DNA of 64,000 nt, from positions 1-64,000 of the forward strand of contig JAJAGP010000356.1 of NCBI GenBank assembly GCA_025084515.1, written 5' to 3'. The notes beneath the pieces are model-generated. The model made no database searches, was not told the DNA's origin, and saw only the letters and a program-made list of their open reading frames with translations. A program made the translations under genes and the position numbers. This document shows positions 9,880 to 19,621 of this stretch, piece after piece. Position 1 is the first letter of the stretch. Each line of letters opens with the position of its first letter. The stretch comes from Ancistrus triradiatus (lineage: Eukaryota > Chordata > Actinopteri > Siluriformes > Loricariidae).

Positions 9880-10200
9880 AATACCCAAAATTGTATACTA
9901 AAATAACAGCCTTATTCCATTAAAAGAGGAATAAAACAAAAAAATCCAATAATTGCCTAGTTAACTCATCAGCTCAAGAGATGGTTTAAAACACAAAAAC
10001 ATCAGAAGGTGCATGAGCCTTCTTTTGAAAGAAGAAGCCTGTTTGAAAATAGAAAGGCATCCAATGACATCTAAAAGGAAATTGATCTAAAAACTGTAGC
10101 ATGTCTAAGACTTGGTGCTGTAGGACTTTCTGCTCATTTCACCAACATCCCTATATTTAATCTAAACAAAGACAGAGATGAACAAAAATATTTTGTTGTT
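9880..10200. repeat. Duplicated distal flank, partner of 800-1260
   Basis: It shares 'tgcctagttaact' and 'tctaagacttggtgctgta' in order with 800-1260. It lies between gene C and the promoter of D and so belongs to the duplication unit of the peptide cluster. Confidence 0.5.
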
Positions 10201-10279
10201 TGTCTAAAAAGTGTTTTTTTTCCCTCTCCCAGCTCCCATCTTAAAGTTTTTGGGTGCAGCAAACCTAAATTAGTCCTAA

Positions 10280-10600
10280 TTACCTAATTGTCTGTCAAAG
10301 TTGCTGTTGCCAAATATTGTGCAATGCAGAAGACAGTTTGAGTTGTGTCATTCTATTCTGGTTTGTGCTGATTGGTTGATCTTAGAATGAAGATTTCTTC
10401 AAAAGGCAGGCGCTAGTGGAGTTAGTGTGGAGTTAAGGTGACAGTGTGAATCGTCAGTTGAATACTTGTTAAAATGTGAAAGAATTTTTATTTACACAGT
10501 TTGTCCTTGCTTGTCTGGTTCAGCATCACAGGAGAACGCAGGACGAAGATGGTCAGGGCAGGTAGGAATTTCTATTGCTGTGTTAAGGGATGATCCCCTG
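10280..10600 (+). promoter_or_regulatory. Decayed promoter of pseudogene D
   Basis: It keeps 'gttgccaaatattgtgcaatgcagaagac', in pieces the same as the block upstream of B, and 'gctgattggttgat' (inverted CCAAT). The TATA box has decayed to TCTTCAAAAGGCAGG near 10395-10409. This suggests that D is transcriptionally weak or silent. Confidence 0.55.
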
Positions 10601-10603
10601 AGT

Positions 10604-10796
10604 TACATTTACATTTACAGCATTTAGCAGACGCCCTTATCCAGAGCGACAATTGGTACAGTCTTACAATCCAAGCACTTGTGGGTTAAGGGTATTGCTC
10701 AAGGACCCAACAGTGGCAGCTTGGCAGAGGTGGGATTTGAACCCTGGACCTTCTGGTCCAAAGTCCAGTACCTTAACCGCTAGGCTACCACAGTCC
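10604..10796 (-). mobile_element. tRNA-derived SINE with target-site duplication
   Basis: Reverse copy of the window's common SINE. The B box region reads as 'ggtccagggttcaaatccc' type on the minus strand, and the tail 'agcgtctgctaaatg' type is at the left. It is flanked by a perfect 12-base duplication GATCCCCTGAGT (10592-10603 and 10797-10808). It lies in the leader intron of pseudogene D. Confidence 0.9.
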
Positions 10797-11011
10797 GATC
10801 CCCTGAGTGACCCTCAAACATGGCCAGTCATGTCTGGAAGGCTCCATCGGGAATCAGACTTGGGTCACTACAGCGTTCGGCTATTGTGTTAGACCTAAGT
10901 GCCAGAGTGAATATTGTCAGAATAAATATTTCAGTTGAAACCTTTGTGCTATTTTAAAAGTACTCCAAATAATTAGGTTTTAATAATCATTCTGTTTTTT
11001 ATCAGCTACAA

Positions 11012-11513
11012 ATGAAGAAAACCATAAAGCTCACCCTCATTGCTGCGTGTCTTTTTGCAATTTTCTCTTCAATTCTTGTAAGTTGCTTGGTTTGATGTTG
11101 TCACGCACTTGGTACTCATCCCCTTTAGCGATATCAGATTCTAAAATGAACTTATTCACAGGCTGATGAGAAGCATGAGCAGGAGAAGCCCTCACCCAGT
11201 GGTGAGGTTGGTAGCACTCCTTACACACAACAAAAACCTTTTAACAGCTCATTAATTTTATTGTACGCAAGTCAACAATATGCAGACACAAACGGATGCA
11301 GCAGTATAGCTTAGATTAGCATTGTGGATTGTTGTGTAACTATTTGGCTTATAACTGAGTATTTGTATATTTACAGTCCAACAATGGAGGATTCTTCCCT
11401 ATTACTTCATCAACAACAATAACACCAACACCACTGACCTTCTCAACACCCTGCCGCCCCTTCTGCGATCACTGCTCATTCCTGTTCCTACTCCTGCTTC
11501 AGCCACGGGCTAA
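11012..11513 (+). pseudogene. Small secreted peptide gene, copy D, frameshifted
   Basis: Exons match the family: signal exon 11012-11077 (22 codons, MKKTIKLTLIAACLFAIF...), exon 3 at 11162-11206 (ADEKHEQEKPSPSGE) and last exon from 11377. Splice signals are intact. Three defects are visible. The dibasic Lys-Arg is Lys-Pro. In the last exon one base is missing just after the Phe-Phe codons (near 11400), so the rest is read out of frame and the family's Leu-rich, Pro-rich end with TAA at 11511-11513 is lost from the main frame. The TATA box has also decayed. A SINE sits in the leader intron and a Tc1 fragment abuts the 3' end. A sequencing error could explain the missing base, but not the other changes. 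Confidence 0.75.
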
Positions 11514-11544
11514 TAAGTAGTACTGGGGAATTTCAGACGGGCTT

Positions 11545-12295
11545 GGACATGTACTGGCTTAAGCAGGAGGACACGCCTGGCAACGCAGGATCGGAGTCCC
11601 TCTCAGCGTAGCGTGTTATTGATGGTAGCCTTTGTTACTTTAGTCCCAGCTCTCTGCAGGTCATTCATCAGGTCCCTCCGTGTAGTTCTGGGATTTTTGC
11701 TCACCGTTCTCATGATCATTTTGACCCCACAGGATGAGATCTTGTGTGGAGCCCCAGATCGAGGGAGATTATCAGTCTTCTTGTATGTCTTCCATTTTCT
11801 TACAATTGCTCCCACAGTTGATTTATTCACACCAACCTGCTTGCCTATTGTAGATTCACTCTTCCCAGCCTGGTGCAGGTCTACAATTTTCTTCCTGGTG
11901 TCCTTCAACAGCTCTTTGGTCTTGGCCATGGTTGAGTTTGGAGTCTGACTGTTTGAGGCTGTGGACAGGTGTCTTTTATACAGATGACGAGGTCAAACAA
12001 GTGCCATTAATACAGGTAATGAGTGGAGGACAGAAGAGCTTCTTAAAGAAGTTGTTACAGGTCTGTGAGAGCCAGAAATCTTGCTTGTTTGTGGGTGACC
12101 AAATACTTATTTTCCACCATGATTTACAATTCAATTCTTTAAAAATCCTACAATGTGATTTCCTGGATTTTTTTTTCTCATTTTGTCTCTCATAGTTGAA
12201 GTGTAGCTATGATGAAAATTACAGACCTCTCTCATCTTTCTAAGTAGGAGAACATACACAATCAGCGACTGACTAAATACTTTTTTGCCCCACTG
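11545..12295 (-). mobile_element. Tc1-like transposon, family 2, 5' half only
   Basis: The right end is an intact terminus (tttttgccccactg before TA). The minus-strand frame 11929-11603 starts MAKTKELLKDTRKKIVDLHQAGKS and has the helix-turn-helix and the linker SGAPHKISS, but stops before the catalytic domain. The left part is cut at about 11545, some 30 bases after the stop codon region of pseudogene D. A more complete relative is at 48407-49479. Confidence 0.85.
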
Positions 12296-13160
12296 TATTT
12301 TACCTTGGGTATATCTCTACTCAAGTACAGGGTTTGTGTACTTCGTCCACTGCAAAATGAAAATTCATTGATGCTACTAGTGGAAGTGCTAGAAGAGGAA
12401 ACCTGATTGATGAACATAAAGTTAGCCTACTGGAAAAAACAATTTGCAGAGTTTAATTTAAACATTTAGGGAAGACAAGAATGGATGGCTTGTTCTCCCT
12501 TGGACTGTATAATTGTATAATTTCCAGATAACAGTTATTTATAAGTTAATATTGTAGTCATGTAAGAACTGTACATAATACAAACGTTGAATGACAATTG
12601 CTGCTATGAGGTAATTTCTCTAGATAGTTGTATGTAATGCGGACCTTTTTGGGTAATTTTTTTTAATTCTCCTAGAGGGTCAAAGCTTAGAAACCCCCCC
12701 CCCCCCCCCCCATTCATCTTATTACAGAAAATGAATTTAACATTACATTTCTTTTCTAGTTCAGTGCCATAGTGTGAATGCAGCTTGAAATATGATACAG
12801 GTAAGGACAGGGGGCTTGGTTCTGCATCTGCATTTGAATGCATATTTTAGATCTATGTTTTACTACAGAATCCAGCCATGGCCCACAGCTGTGGACAGTT
12901 GGATGAGGAGTAATAATCAAACCTGGGAGAGCCATTTGTAAACAAAACATTCAGGCAGACAGAAACTGATACCCATATCCCAGCTTTGTGAAATCTCAAT
13001 TGAAAATTTCCCTATCATGAAATGAAAATCGTCATCAGATACATTAAGCCAGAATCTTACATATTAGAATTACTACCCATCTATAAAAGTTCATACACAT
13101 TCTATAGATCTCTCTACTAAAAACTTATTTTTCCTTCTGCCCAAAGCCGTGAGACCAAAA
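12296..13160. other. Intergenic sequence with a poly-C run
   Basis: No gene is seen. A run of 18 C is at 12694-12711. The 20-base word starting 'taatgcggacc' near 12635 occurs again near 13192 inside the flank of gene E, a short direct repeat of unknown origin. Confidence 0.5.
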
Positions 13161-13164
13161 CTGA

Positions 13165-13800
13165 GCCACCTTCATCCCTGGGGATCATGAGTAATGCGGA
13201 CCTTTTTGGGTGTACAGTGTAATGACATTACTCAATTGGGTAATCATATGCACATGGTGGACCAGGAGGGCTACAGTCATGGCGTTATCTTGGAAGCCAT
13301 CTAATGACATTTTGGACAAAACATTTAGGATCTCTGGGTGAACTCCACACACTGCCCTCCTCTTAGATCTACCCTGGTCCATTGGTGATTGACACCAGCC
13401 TCTGATATTTTATGCCCACACCACTAGAGGGCCGAATTGTTCCCTAATTTCCAAATTCAGATTGTGCTGTGGACGTTGTGTTTTAATCTTGCCCCTGTCT
13501 TAGAATTATTCTTGCACAGGATATGCTCTCACGGTTTGAGGCTGTTGTGGATTTGTTTGTGTATCTGTTTTTTAAACCATAGATTGTTTACTGCAACACA
13601 TTTACAGGTACTGGAGTTCAGGATTTTCAAGTGTTTTGCCTCCTGTATTGTACCTTTTTAAAGTATTAAACCTGTATTAAAATAAATTCTAATAAGACAT
13701 GGCAGACATCTATTTGCAATTCAGTCATGTCTTTATTTCAATACATGAACCATAATGTATTAGAACAGTTATAAGGTTTACACCTGGGTGTTTTGTTAAC
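13165..13800 (-). repeat. 3' flank of gene E, shared with gene A
   Basis: Matches 1850-2345 in order and sense, including 'cacaccactagagggccgaa'. It then continues into the polyadenylation region of gene E, where TTTATT at 13732-13737 reads AATAAA on the gene strand. Confidence 0.65.
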
Positions 13801-13801
13801 C

Positions 13802-14410
13802 CTAGCCTGGAGCAGCAGTAGTAGCAGGAGCAGCAGGAGCAGGAAGCAGGAGTGCTAGCAGAAGAGGCAGCAGGGAATTGAGCAGGTTATCGTTGCCACC
13901 GTTGCCACCGTTGCCATACACATAGTAGGGAAAGAATCCTCTGTTCGTGGACTGAAAATGTACAGAAACTCATAGTTGCAAACAAACAGCTACAAAGCAA
14001 TACACAATACTAACATATCGAATTCTCTTATGTCAGACCTACAGATCTAACTGGCCTGTGTATTAAAGAAAACATTGATCACAGTAGAAATTAGAAATCA
14101 ATAAAACGCTTTTTTTTGTGCAAACAGATTAAGCAGTACTACCAACCTCGCCACTAGATGAACCGCTTGATGAGCGCTTCTCTCGTTCATGCCCATCATC
14201 AGCCTGTCAAATACAACAGTCATGTTAGAATCTGATGGCATCAAGATGACAGAAGAAAGACAAGTGAAGAATAGGTAATATTTCCTGGTTCATTTAAAAT
14301 GAACATCTTGTACATCAAATCAAACATACATGTGGATAAAAAAGTTCAGTACTTACAAGAGCTGCCCAGCACAGGGCAACAAGACACACAGCAATGAGCG
14401 TGACCTTCAT
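13802..14410 (-). CDS. Small secreted peptide precursor, copy E (SCPP-like)
   Basis: Coding exons are 14357-14410 (exon begins near 14430), 14147-14203 (19 codons) and 13802-13951 (49 codons plus TAG), all phase 0. The product has 86 residues: signal MKVTLIAVCLVALCWAAL, ADDGHEREKR with the Lys-Arg site, then SSSG twice, ending SSSGE. A Phe-Phe-Pro-Tyr-Tyr segment with Gly-Asn repeats (GNGGNGGND), a Leu-rich stretch (LLNSLLPLLLALLLP) and a long Pro-Ala-Thr tail ending in Gly follow. Compared with A-C, the four-residue SSSG repeat in exon 3 and the longer tail are new. The tail is coded by GCT/CCT/ACT triplets that look like slippage products. All splice sites and the frame are intact. Confidence 0.82.
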
Positions 14411-14537
14411 GGCTTTCCAGAAATCTCTCGCTAACAGAAAACCAAGCATGAATGTGATTATACGCATTTAATCATTTGCAGAAAAATAACACAAAGATTT
14501 AAATTAAAATATTCAATCAGACAGCATTCGAGCTTAC

Positions 14538-14602
14538 CTTTAGAAGCAGGTAAAAATGACTGAGGATCCACAATCTCTGCTCTCTCACCTGCCTTTTTAA
14601 AG
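14538..14602 (-). promoter_or_regulatory. Leader exon and TATA-like box of gene E
   Basis: The minus strand reads TTTAAAAAGGCAGGTGAGAG. The leader exon ends at 14538 in CTAAAG|gtaagc. The inverted CCAAT box found in A-D cannot be found at the expected place ('agcattatgattc' instead), so regulation may differ. Confidence 0.55.
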
Positions 14603-14609
14603 AAATGTC

Positions 14610-15955
14610 TGGCGTGAATCATAATGCTGAGATAATGCACAAATCCTAGATTTTGTCTAAAAATAAAAAAATGTCTTCTGAATCAGACAAGATTTGGTAA
14701 GAACAAGTTGGGTAAAAAAGTTTGGAAATAAGGACTGATTCAGATTTTTCTGCACTACTTCAATTAAACACGTTCAAATGAGAGCTGTGAGACTGGAAGA
14801 AGAGGAAACCAAAACAGCGGGAAACATCTTTTAAGATCCGTCTTTTGTTCACATTAATACAGAGGTATATTTGAGGGAATAATCAGAAATACCTGCAGTA
14901 TCTTTCAGATAACAGGATTTACTGGCTGTGTTTTTGCAACAACATTTGGAGCTTAGGCAAGGGGTTTGAGTGTGACGTCATCTCTTGAGCGGAGGATCTC
15001 ACAGAGCACCATGGAGACTGTGATACACCTTGGCAGGTGTTCCTCGTGGCAGCAGTGCACCCTAAAATATCTGATATATCATTAATAACATAAAGAAATA
15101 ACATTTCAATCTGCCGTCAACCAAAAACTATCCAGTTAAGACATTGCAGGAAGGAAAAAATAGATCCTCGACCAGTGGCGAAGAAACATCTGAGCTGTCC
15201 ATAGGCCAAGGTCAGTTAATGAAAGCCTAACTCCCCATTCAAAAACAAACACCCTAACAGACAGTAAAAACAAAACAAAACAAAATGGAGAAGGCAGAAG
15301 CCAGTGTACTCTCACTTTTAAACAGCTTGAGCTACGTCATAAAATATATAATAGTAATGGTGGATAAAGCTGGAACTTGTTTTTCCCTCTTAGCCAATCA
15401 AAGTGCAGATTTTATTTAGCCATGTACAGGACTGATTTATTCTGTCTGAATGCATTGTTGATATTCAATAACGATAGAAAACATTTCTGTTTATAATAAC
15501 GTTACCTCAGACAGACGCATTGGACTCAGCTGGTCTCAACTACAATTTCCAAGTCCACCTTACCCCAAGACCGAATGTTTTTATTAGAATGAAAAGAAAT
15601 GTTATCTTCTGTAATGTTATACAAAAATGGTAAAAGTTCAAGTCATTTTTGTAAAAACATGTAAAAAACTACATTGAAAGAAATAATAGACTCAATATTT
15701 ACGATTAAAGGTCCTCACTTATTCAAGTTATTAACGCTGCCACATACATGAACCCCACAGTCCCCACCCTCCCACTCTCCTAAGGACCATGGCCCCGTGT
15801 TGCCCTGCTGCCCTTAGTGTCGTCTTTTCTGAAAACCAAACCACATCCAGTAGCTGTTCCCAATTAAGCTTGTCTGTAGCCTTTAGATCCTATTATCTGA
15901 TTTTCTAGAAGGGCTTTAATATTGTTCTTTTTTAAGGGTTGAGTAACAAATCCAA
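14610..15955. other. Upstream region of gene E, no other gene
   Basis: About 14690-14790 holds weak copies of the family's distal promoter words (gcaccaaatcttg-like and ggaaataaggactgattcag). Beyond 14900 I see no exon, transposon end or tandem repeat. Confidence 0.4.
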
Positions 15956-15960
15956 ACTGT

Positions 15961-16149
15961 GGACTGTGGTAGCCTAGTGGTTAAGGTACTGGACTATGGA
16001 CCAAAAGGTCCAGGGTTCAAATCCCACCTCTGCCAAGCTGCCACTGTTGGGTCCTTGAGCAAGGTCCTTAACCCATAATTGCTTGGTTTGTAAGACTGTA
16101 TCAATTGTAAGTCGCTCTGGATAAGGGCGTCTGCTAAATGCTGTAAATG
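15961..16149 (+). mobile_element. tRNA-derived SINE
   Basis: Full-length copy. The A-box-like 'tagcctagtggttaaggtac', a B-box-like 'ggttcaaatccc', and the tail 'gtcgctctggataagggcg' with 'tctgctaaatgctgtaaatg' are all present. The family has at least nine other copies here. The A and B boxes are a transposon promoter, not a functional tRNA gene. Confidence 0.88.
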
Positions 16150-16229
16150 TGCTATTTTATGTATTTTGGTAATAACATCTTAAATAAAACGGATAAATAG
16201 TAATACTCTACTAAACTTATTAATTAGTT

Positions 16230-16752
16230 TAATTTTACATTTTACTTGAACTATGACTTCATGACTTATTAGTTTAGATAAATTAGTTTAATTCTTACAT
16301 TTATCATCTACGCTGCCCAAGGAGGTTGGGTCCCTTTTTGAGTCTTGGTCGTCCCAAGGTTTCTTCCTCATAACACTTAGGGAGTTTCTTCTTGCCACTG
16401 TCGCCCTAGGCTTGCTCAATTTGGGACTGGATGCAGCTATTAGGAGATAATCTAAACTTGTAAAGTTGCTTTGAGACAGAGCTCCATTGTAAAAAGCGCT
16501 ATAGACATAAAGCTGACTTGACTTTGTCTTAGTTTAATTCTTATGTATAACATTGAGGCCACCCAAAGAGATTTGGTCCCTTTTTGAGTCTTGGTCCTCC
16601 CAAGGTTTCTTCCTTAGAATGTTTAGGATGTTTTTCCTGGCCACTGTCACTCTAGGCTCAGTTTGGGGCTACATAATAAAAAAAACAGTAAAGCAGCTTT
16701 GAGACAATGCTCCGATGTAAAAAGTGCTATAGAAATAAATCTGAAATTTGAC
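16230..16752 (+). mobile_element. Two consecutive LINE 3' tails
   Basis: Two copies of a tail beginning near 'gcccaaggaggttgggtccc' and ending 'gctatagaaataaatctga' with TTGACT units lie head to tail (to about 16523 and 16550-16752). The complete version at 31775-32778 joins this tail to the end of a reverse-transcriptase reading frame, which identifies it as a non-LTR element. Confidence 0.75.
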
Positions 16753-16899
16753 TACGTCTAAAACATGGTCCTGTAGTTATTTCTGCTTACTTCACTCTAT
16801 ATTCATGTGAACACACAGGTGAAATGTGTTAAAGATCTTTCACTATATAAAACCGTTCCCTCAGCTCTCAGGTTAATATTTTTATTTGCAGAAAAGCAA

Positions 16900-17144
16900 A
16901 GCAAATCCAAATGAAATTTCCTAACACTTTTTGTCCATGCTGTTAGCAAATACTGTGTGATTCAGAAGACTGCTTTTAGTAAAAATAGAGGATTTGTGAG
17001 GTATCACTGCATTATGAGTCATGCTGAACTTTCTTATAAAAGGCAAGACTCAGGGCGCTACTGGAGTTTTATCAAACTGAGGCTGTATATTCTCAGTCGT
17101 CTTACTGCAAATTGCAGTTGAAGAGAGCAGCTGCTGATCTATGG
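16900..17144 (+). promoter_or_regulatory. Orphan promoter of the peptide family
   Basis: It has 'gcagaaga...gcttttagtaaaaat', then 'cattatgagtcatgctgaactttct' and TATAAAAGGCAAGACTC (TATAAAA at about 17035), colinear with the promoter of B. No signal-peptide exon follows: a SINE begins at 17145 and the sequence beyond is unrelated. It is a relic of a sixth copy, or a promoter that could drive something else. Confidence 0.6.
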
Positions 17145-17333
17145 TGACTGTGCTGGCCTAGCGGTTAAGGTACTGGACTCTGGACCAGAAGGTCCAGGGT
17201 TCAAATCCCACATCTGCTAAGCTGCCACTGTTGGGACCTTGAGCAAGACCCTTAACCCACAATTGCTTGGATTGTAAGACTGTATCAATTCTAAGTCGCT
17301 CTGGATAAGGTCTGCTAAATGCTGTAAATGTAA
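17145..17333 (+). mobile_element. tRNA-derived SINE
   Basis: Same family as 15961-16149, with a short deletion in the tail (gataaggtctgct). It lies directly downstream of the orphan promoter. Confidence 0.85.
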
Positions 17334-17334
17334 A

Positions 17335-18160
17335 TCTGTTAGACATCGAGCACTGTTCGGGTATAAAAACCGTTACCACTTTAACAGCAGTGCGGCAGGG
17401 GAGCAGACACAGGGTCATTACTGCTAAATGTAACGTCATGAAACTATTTTAGCACCCACCGTGTTGTGTCCTCATGAGTGTGTCACGTCTACCTCTTTGT
17501 CCAGACTTGTGTGGAGTTTTTTTTTCCACAGGAGGTGGTGTCGGGTACAAAACCGGTGAGTGGTGACTAAGGGGGAGCAGAACAGATTGTGTTCAGAGTT
17601 ACTCAGGTTTGTTATGTTCACATCGGACATGTGTGAATACTGCAGTTAGCTGTGCAAATTAGGGAGTAAAACACATTTGTCTCCTGCCTGTTCTGTTTTG
17701 ATGTTACAATGTTAATGGTAAGTGTAAAACAAACAAAAAAATCACAAAGGAAACAACACTAGTGTTGGTATTTTTGTGCATTAAAGATGGTTTCAGTTTA
17801 TGCAATCTATCTATTGTTAACTGAATGTTAATTGAATCGGCTCTGTTTGACACTGATAATATGGTGATACTAGTCTGAGGTGTAAGCTGAGACATCTTTG
17901 AATATGACCAAATCATCAAGTAAATGTATCCTTGCTTCAACTGATGGTAACTTTTGTGAAGCTGATAAAAGGGAAACAAGTGCAGGCCAAAAGCTGCTAA
18001 AAAGAAACTCAGCATTCAAAAGAAATCGCCAGGTTATAAATTCATGTTAGAAATACTTTATTACAAAATAAATATGCTTAGGTATTAAAAGTGTCATTTA
18101 TTGCATCACCAAAAAAATGTATGCACCAAAAACATTATGATTTCCATTTTTTTCCCTATG
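17335..18160. other. Intergenic, nothing recognised
   Basis: No exon pattern, transposon end or tandem repeat is visible. The 103-codon minus frame at 17704-18015 has no start context, splice signals or family resemblance. Confidence 0.4.
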
Positions 18161-18165
18161 TTTTC

Positions 18166-18442
18166 AAGTCAAGTCAGATTTATTTCTATAGCGCTTTATA
18201 CAGTGGAGCATCGTCTCAAAGCAACTGTACACTTTTTATCTTCTAATATCTACGGCAAATCCCAAATTGAGCAAGCCTAGGGCAACAGTGGCAAGGAAAA
18301 ACTCCTTAAACGTTATGAGGAAGAAACCTTGGGAGGACCAAGACTCAAAAAGGGAGGTGGCATGGATAAATGTAAGAATGAAACTAATTTATCTAAACAA
18401 ATAAGTCTTATAGTGATAGTTCAAATAAAATGTAAAATATGC
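18166..18442 (-). mobile_element. LINE 3' tail, reverse
   Basis: Reverse copy of the tail at 16230: starts 'caagtcaagtcagatttatttctatagcgc', in pieces, and contains 'gaggaagaaaccttgggaggac'. Confidence 0.75.
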
Positions 18443-18594
18443 ACATTGGCATTATGTAGTCTCATAAACAGAGTCACTCAACGTTTTCAACTTTGGCCTT
18501 GATCCCAACCCAGAGGTTAAAATTTCTTTCCTCCAATAAATACCTGTTTGGCAGCAGTGGGAAGTAACATTGTAGAACTAATTTTTATGCAGTC

Positions 18595-18925
18595 CAAATC
18601 ACAGGTGGGAACAAGTCAGCAAGCAAGTAACAAGTCTTGATGCTCAAGTCCAAAGTTAATACTGACAATTCCCATGTCAGTACAAGCGAATCACGAGTCA
18701 AGTCCCAATTTAAGATGGGCAAATCTCAAGTGAAGTCGGAAGTCCTAAACTTCCTCAGCTACTTAAACGTCAGTGATCACTATGCAAGCAATTCAAAAGA
18801 TTCAGTTGTGATTCAGTATTATTTTAACACTTGGAAATAAATTATGTTTAAAAAAATGGGAGTCTCTTGGGAGTTTTAACGCCCAAGTCTGATTCCAAAT
18901 CCAAGTCCAATACATTGTCTGTGCG
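18595..18925. repeat. Degenerate AAGTC-rich repeat
   Basis: Irregular repeats of 'caagtc', 'caagtcc' and 'gtcaagtccc' over about 330 bases. A second patch of the same character is at 25940-26095. This is simple-sequence-like material; the 67-codon open frame in it is not a gene. Confidence 0.6.
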
Positions 18926-19254
18926 AAGGTTCAGCGTTTGTGGATTTTTCTTCTTCATCTTCCACATATTTCTGCAATTAATACGTCTCAAACCGTTTAA
19001 ACGTACAGACATAGTTCAAACACCGGTACGTAGATAATCGCTGTGTGGGGTGGCTATGACTTTTGGGTTCGATCCGATTTGTCGTTTTTAATAGATTTAA
19101 GTGTAACAATTAAAAACTTCCCATAGAAATGCACTGAGGTAATGATCAGATTCAAATCCTAAAAATTCAAATTGTAACTGAAATCGATGATGTCACCGCA
19201 GAGCTCTCAGTGACACTCAGTGAATTGTTATTACATCTGCTGATACAGGACAGG

Positions 19255-19500
19255 CCCAGCACGCAGCTAAAAGTATTACGACACTCCCGCTCGCGGCTAA
19301 AAGTATTGGGACAAGCCCCCCCATGCAGCCAAAAGTATTCAGAAACACCACGCGCTCCCACGCGCAAAAAGTATTGGGATACGCCCCCGCACGCGGCCAA
19401 AAGTATTGGGACACGCCCCCGCATGCAACCGAAAGTATTGGGACACCCGCACGCGGCCGAAAGTATTGGGACACAACCCCCACAGGAGGCCAAAAGTGAT
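19255..19500. repeat. GC-rich minisatellite, about 27-32 base unit
   Basis: About eight or nine imperfect units, each holding 'aaaagtattgggacac' followed by a C/G-rich arm such as 'gcccccgcacgcggcc'. The repeat explains the overlapping minus-strand frames rich in CPNTFG and SQYFW. Units near 19340 and 19490 are more divergent. Confidence 0.9.
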
Positions 19501-19620
19501 GGCACACATTTGGCAACCTCCGCATGGTAAAACAATTTGGAAATAAGGATTGATTTGCACGTAAGAGTCTGAAAACAACAATGCTTAGCATTACTATATT
19601 TATAGTTAGCTAAAAAGTGT
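19501..19620. promoter_or_regulatory. Detached distal promoter block of the peptide family
   Basis: The words 'ttggcaac', 'ggaaataaggattgatttgcac' and 'gagtctgaaaacaacaat' match the block upstream of gene A (3130-3205). There is no TATA box or exon downstream because a Tc1 element starts at 19622. Confidence 0.5.
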
Positions 19621-19621
19621 A

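Noticed and set aside
15961..16149. tRNA gene (A and B boxes present)
   Set aside because: The boxes belong to a tRNA-derived SINE present about ten times; no complete cloverleaf with an acceptor stem is seen.
19255..19500. CRISPR-like array
   Set aside because: Units vary in length and sequence, have no unique spacers of constant size, and the host is a vertebrate.
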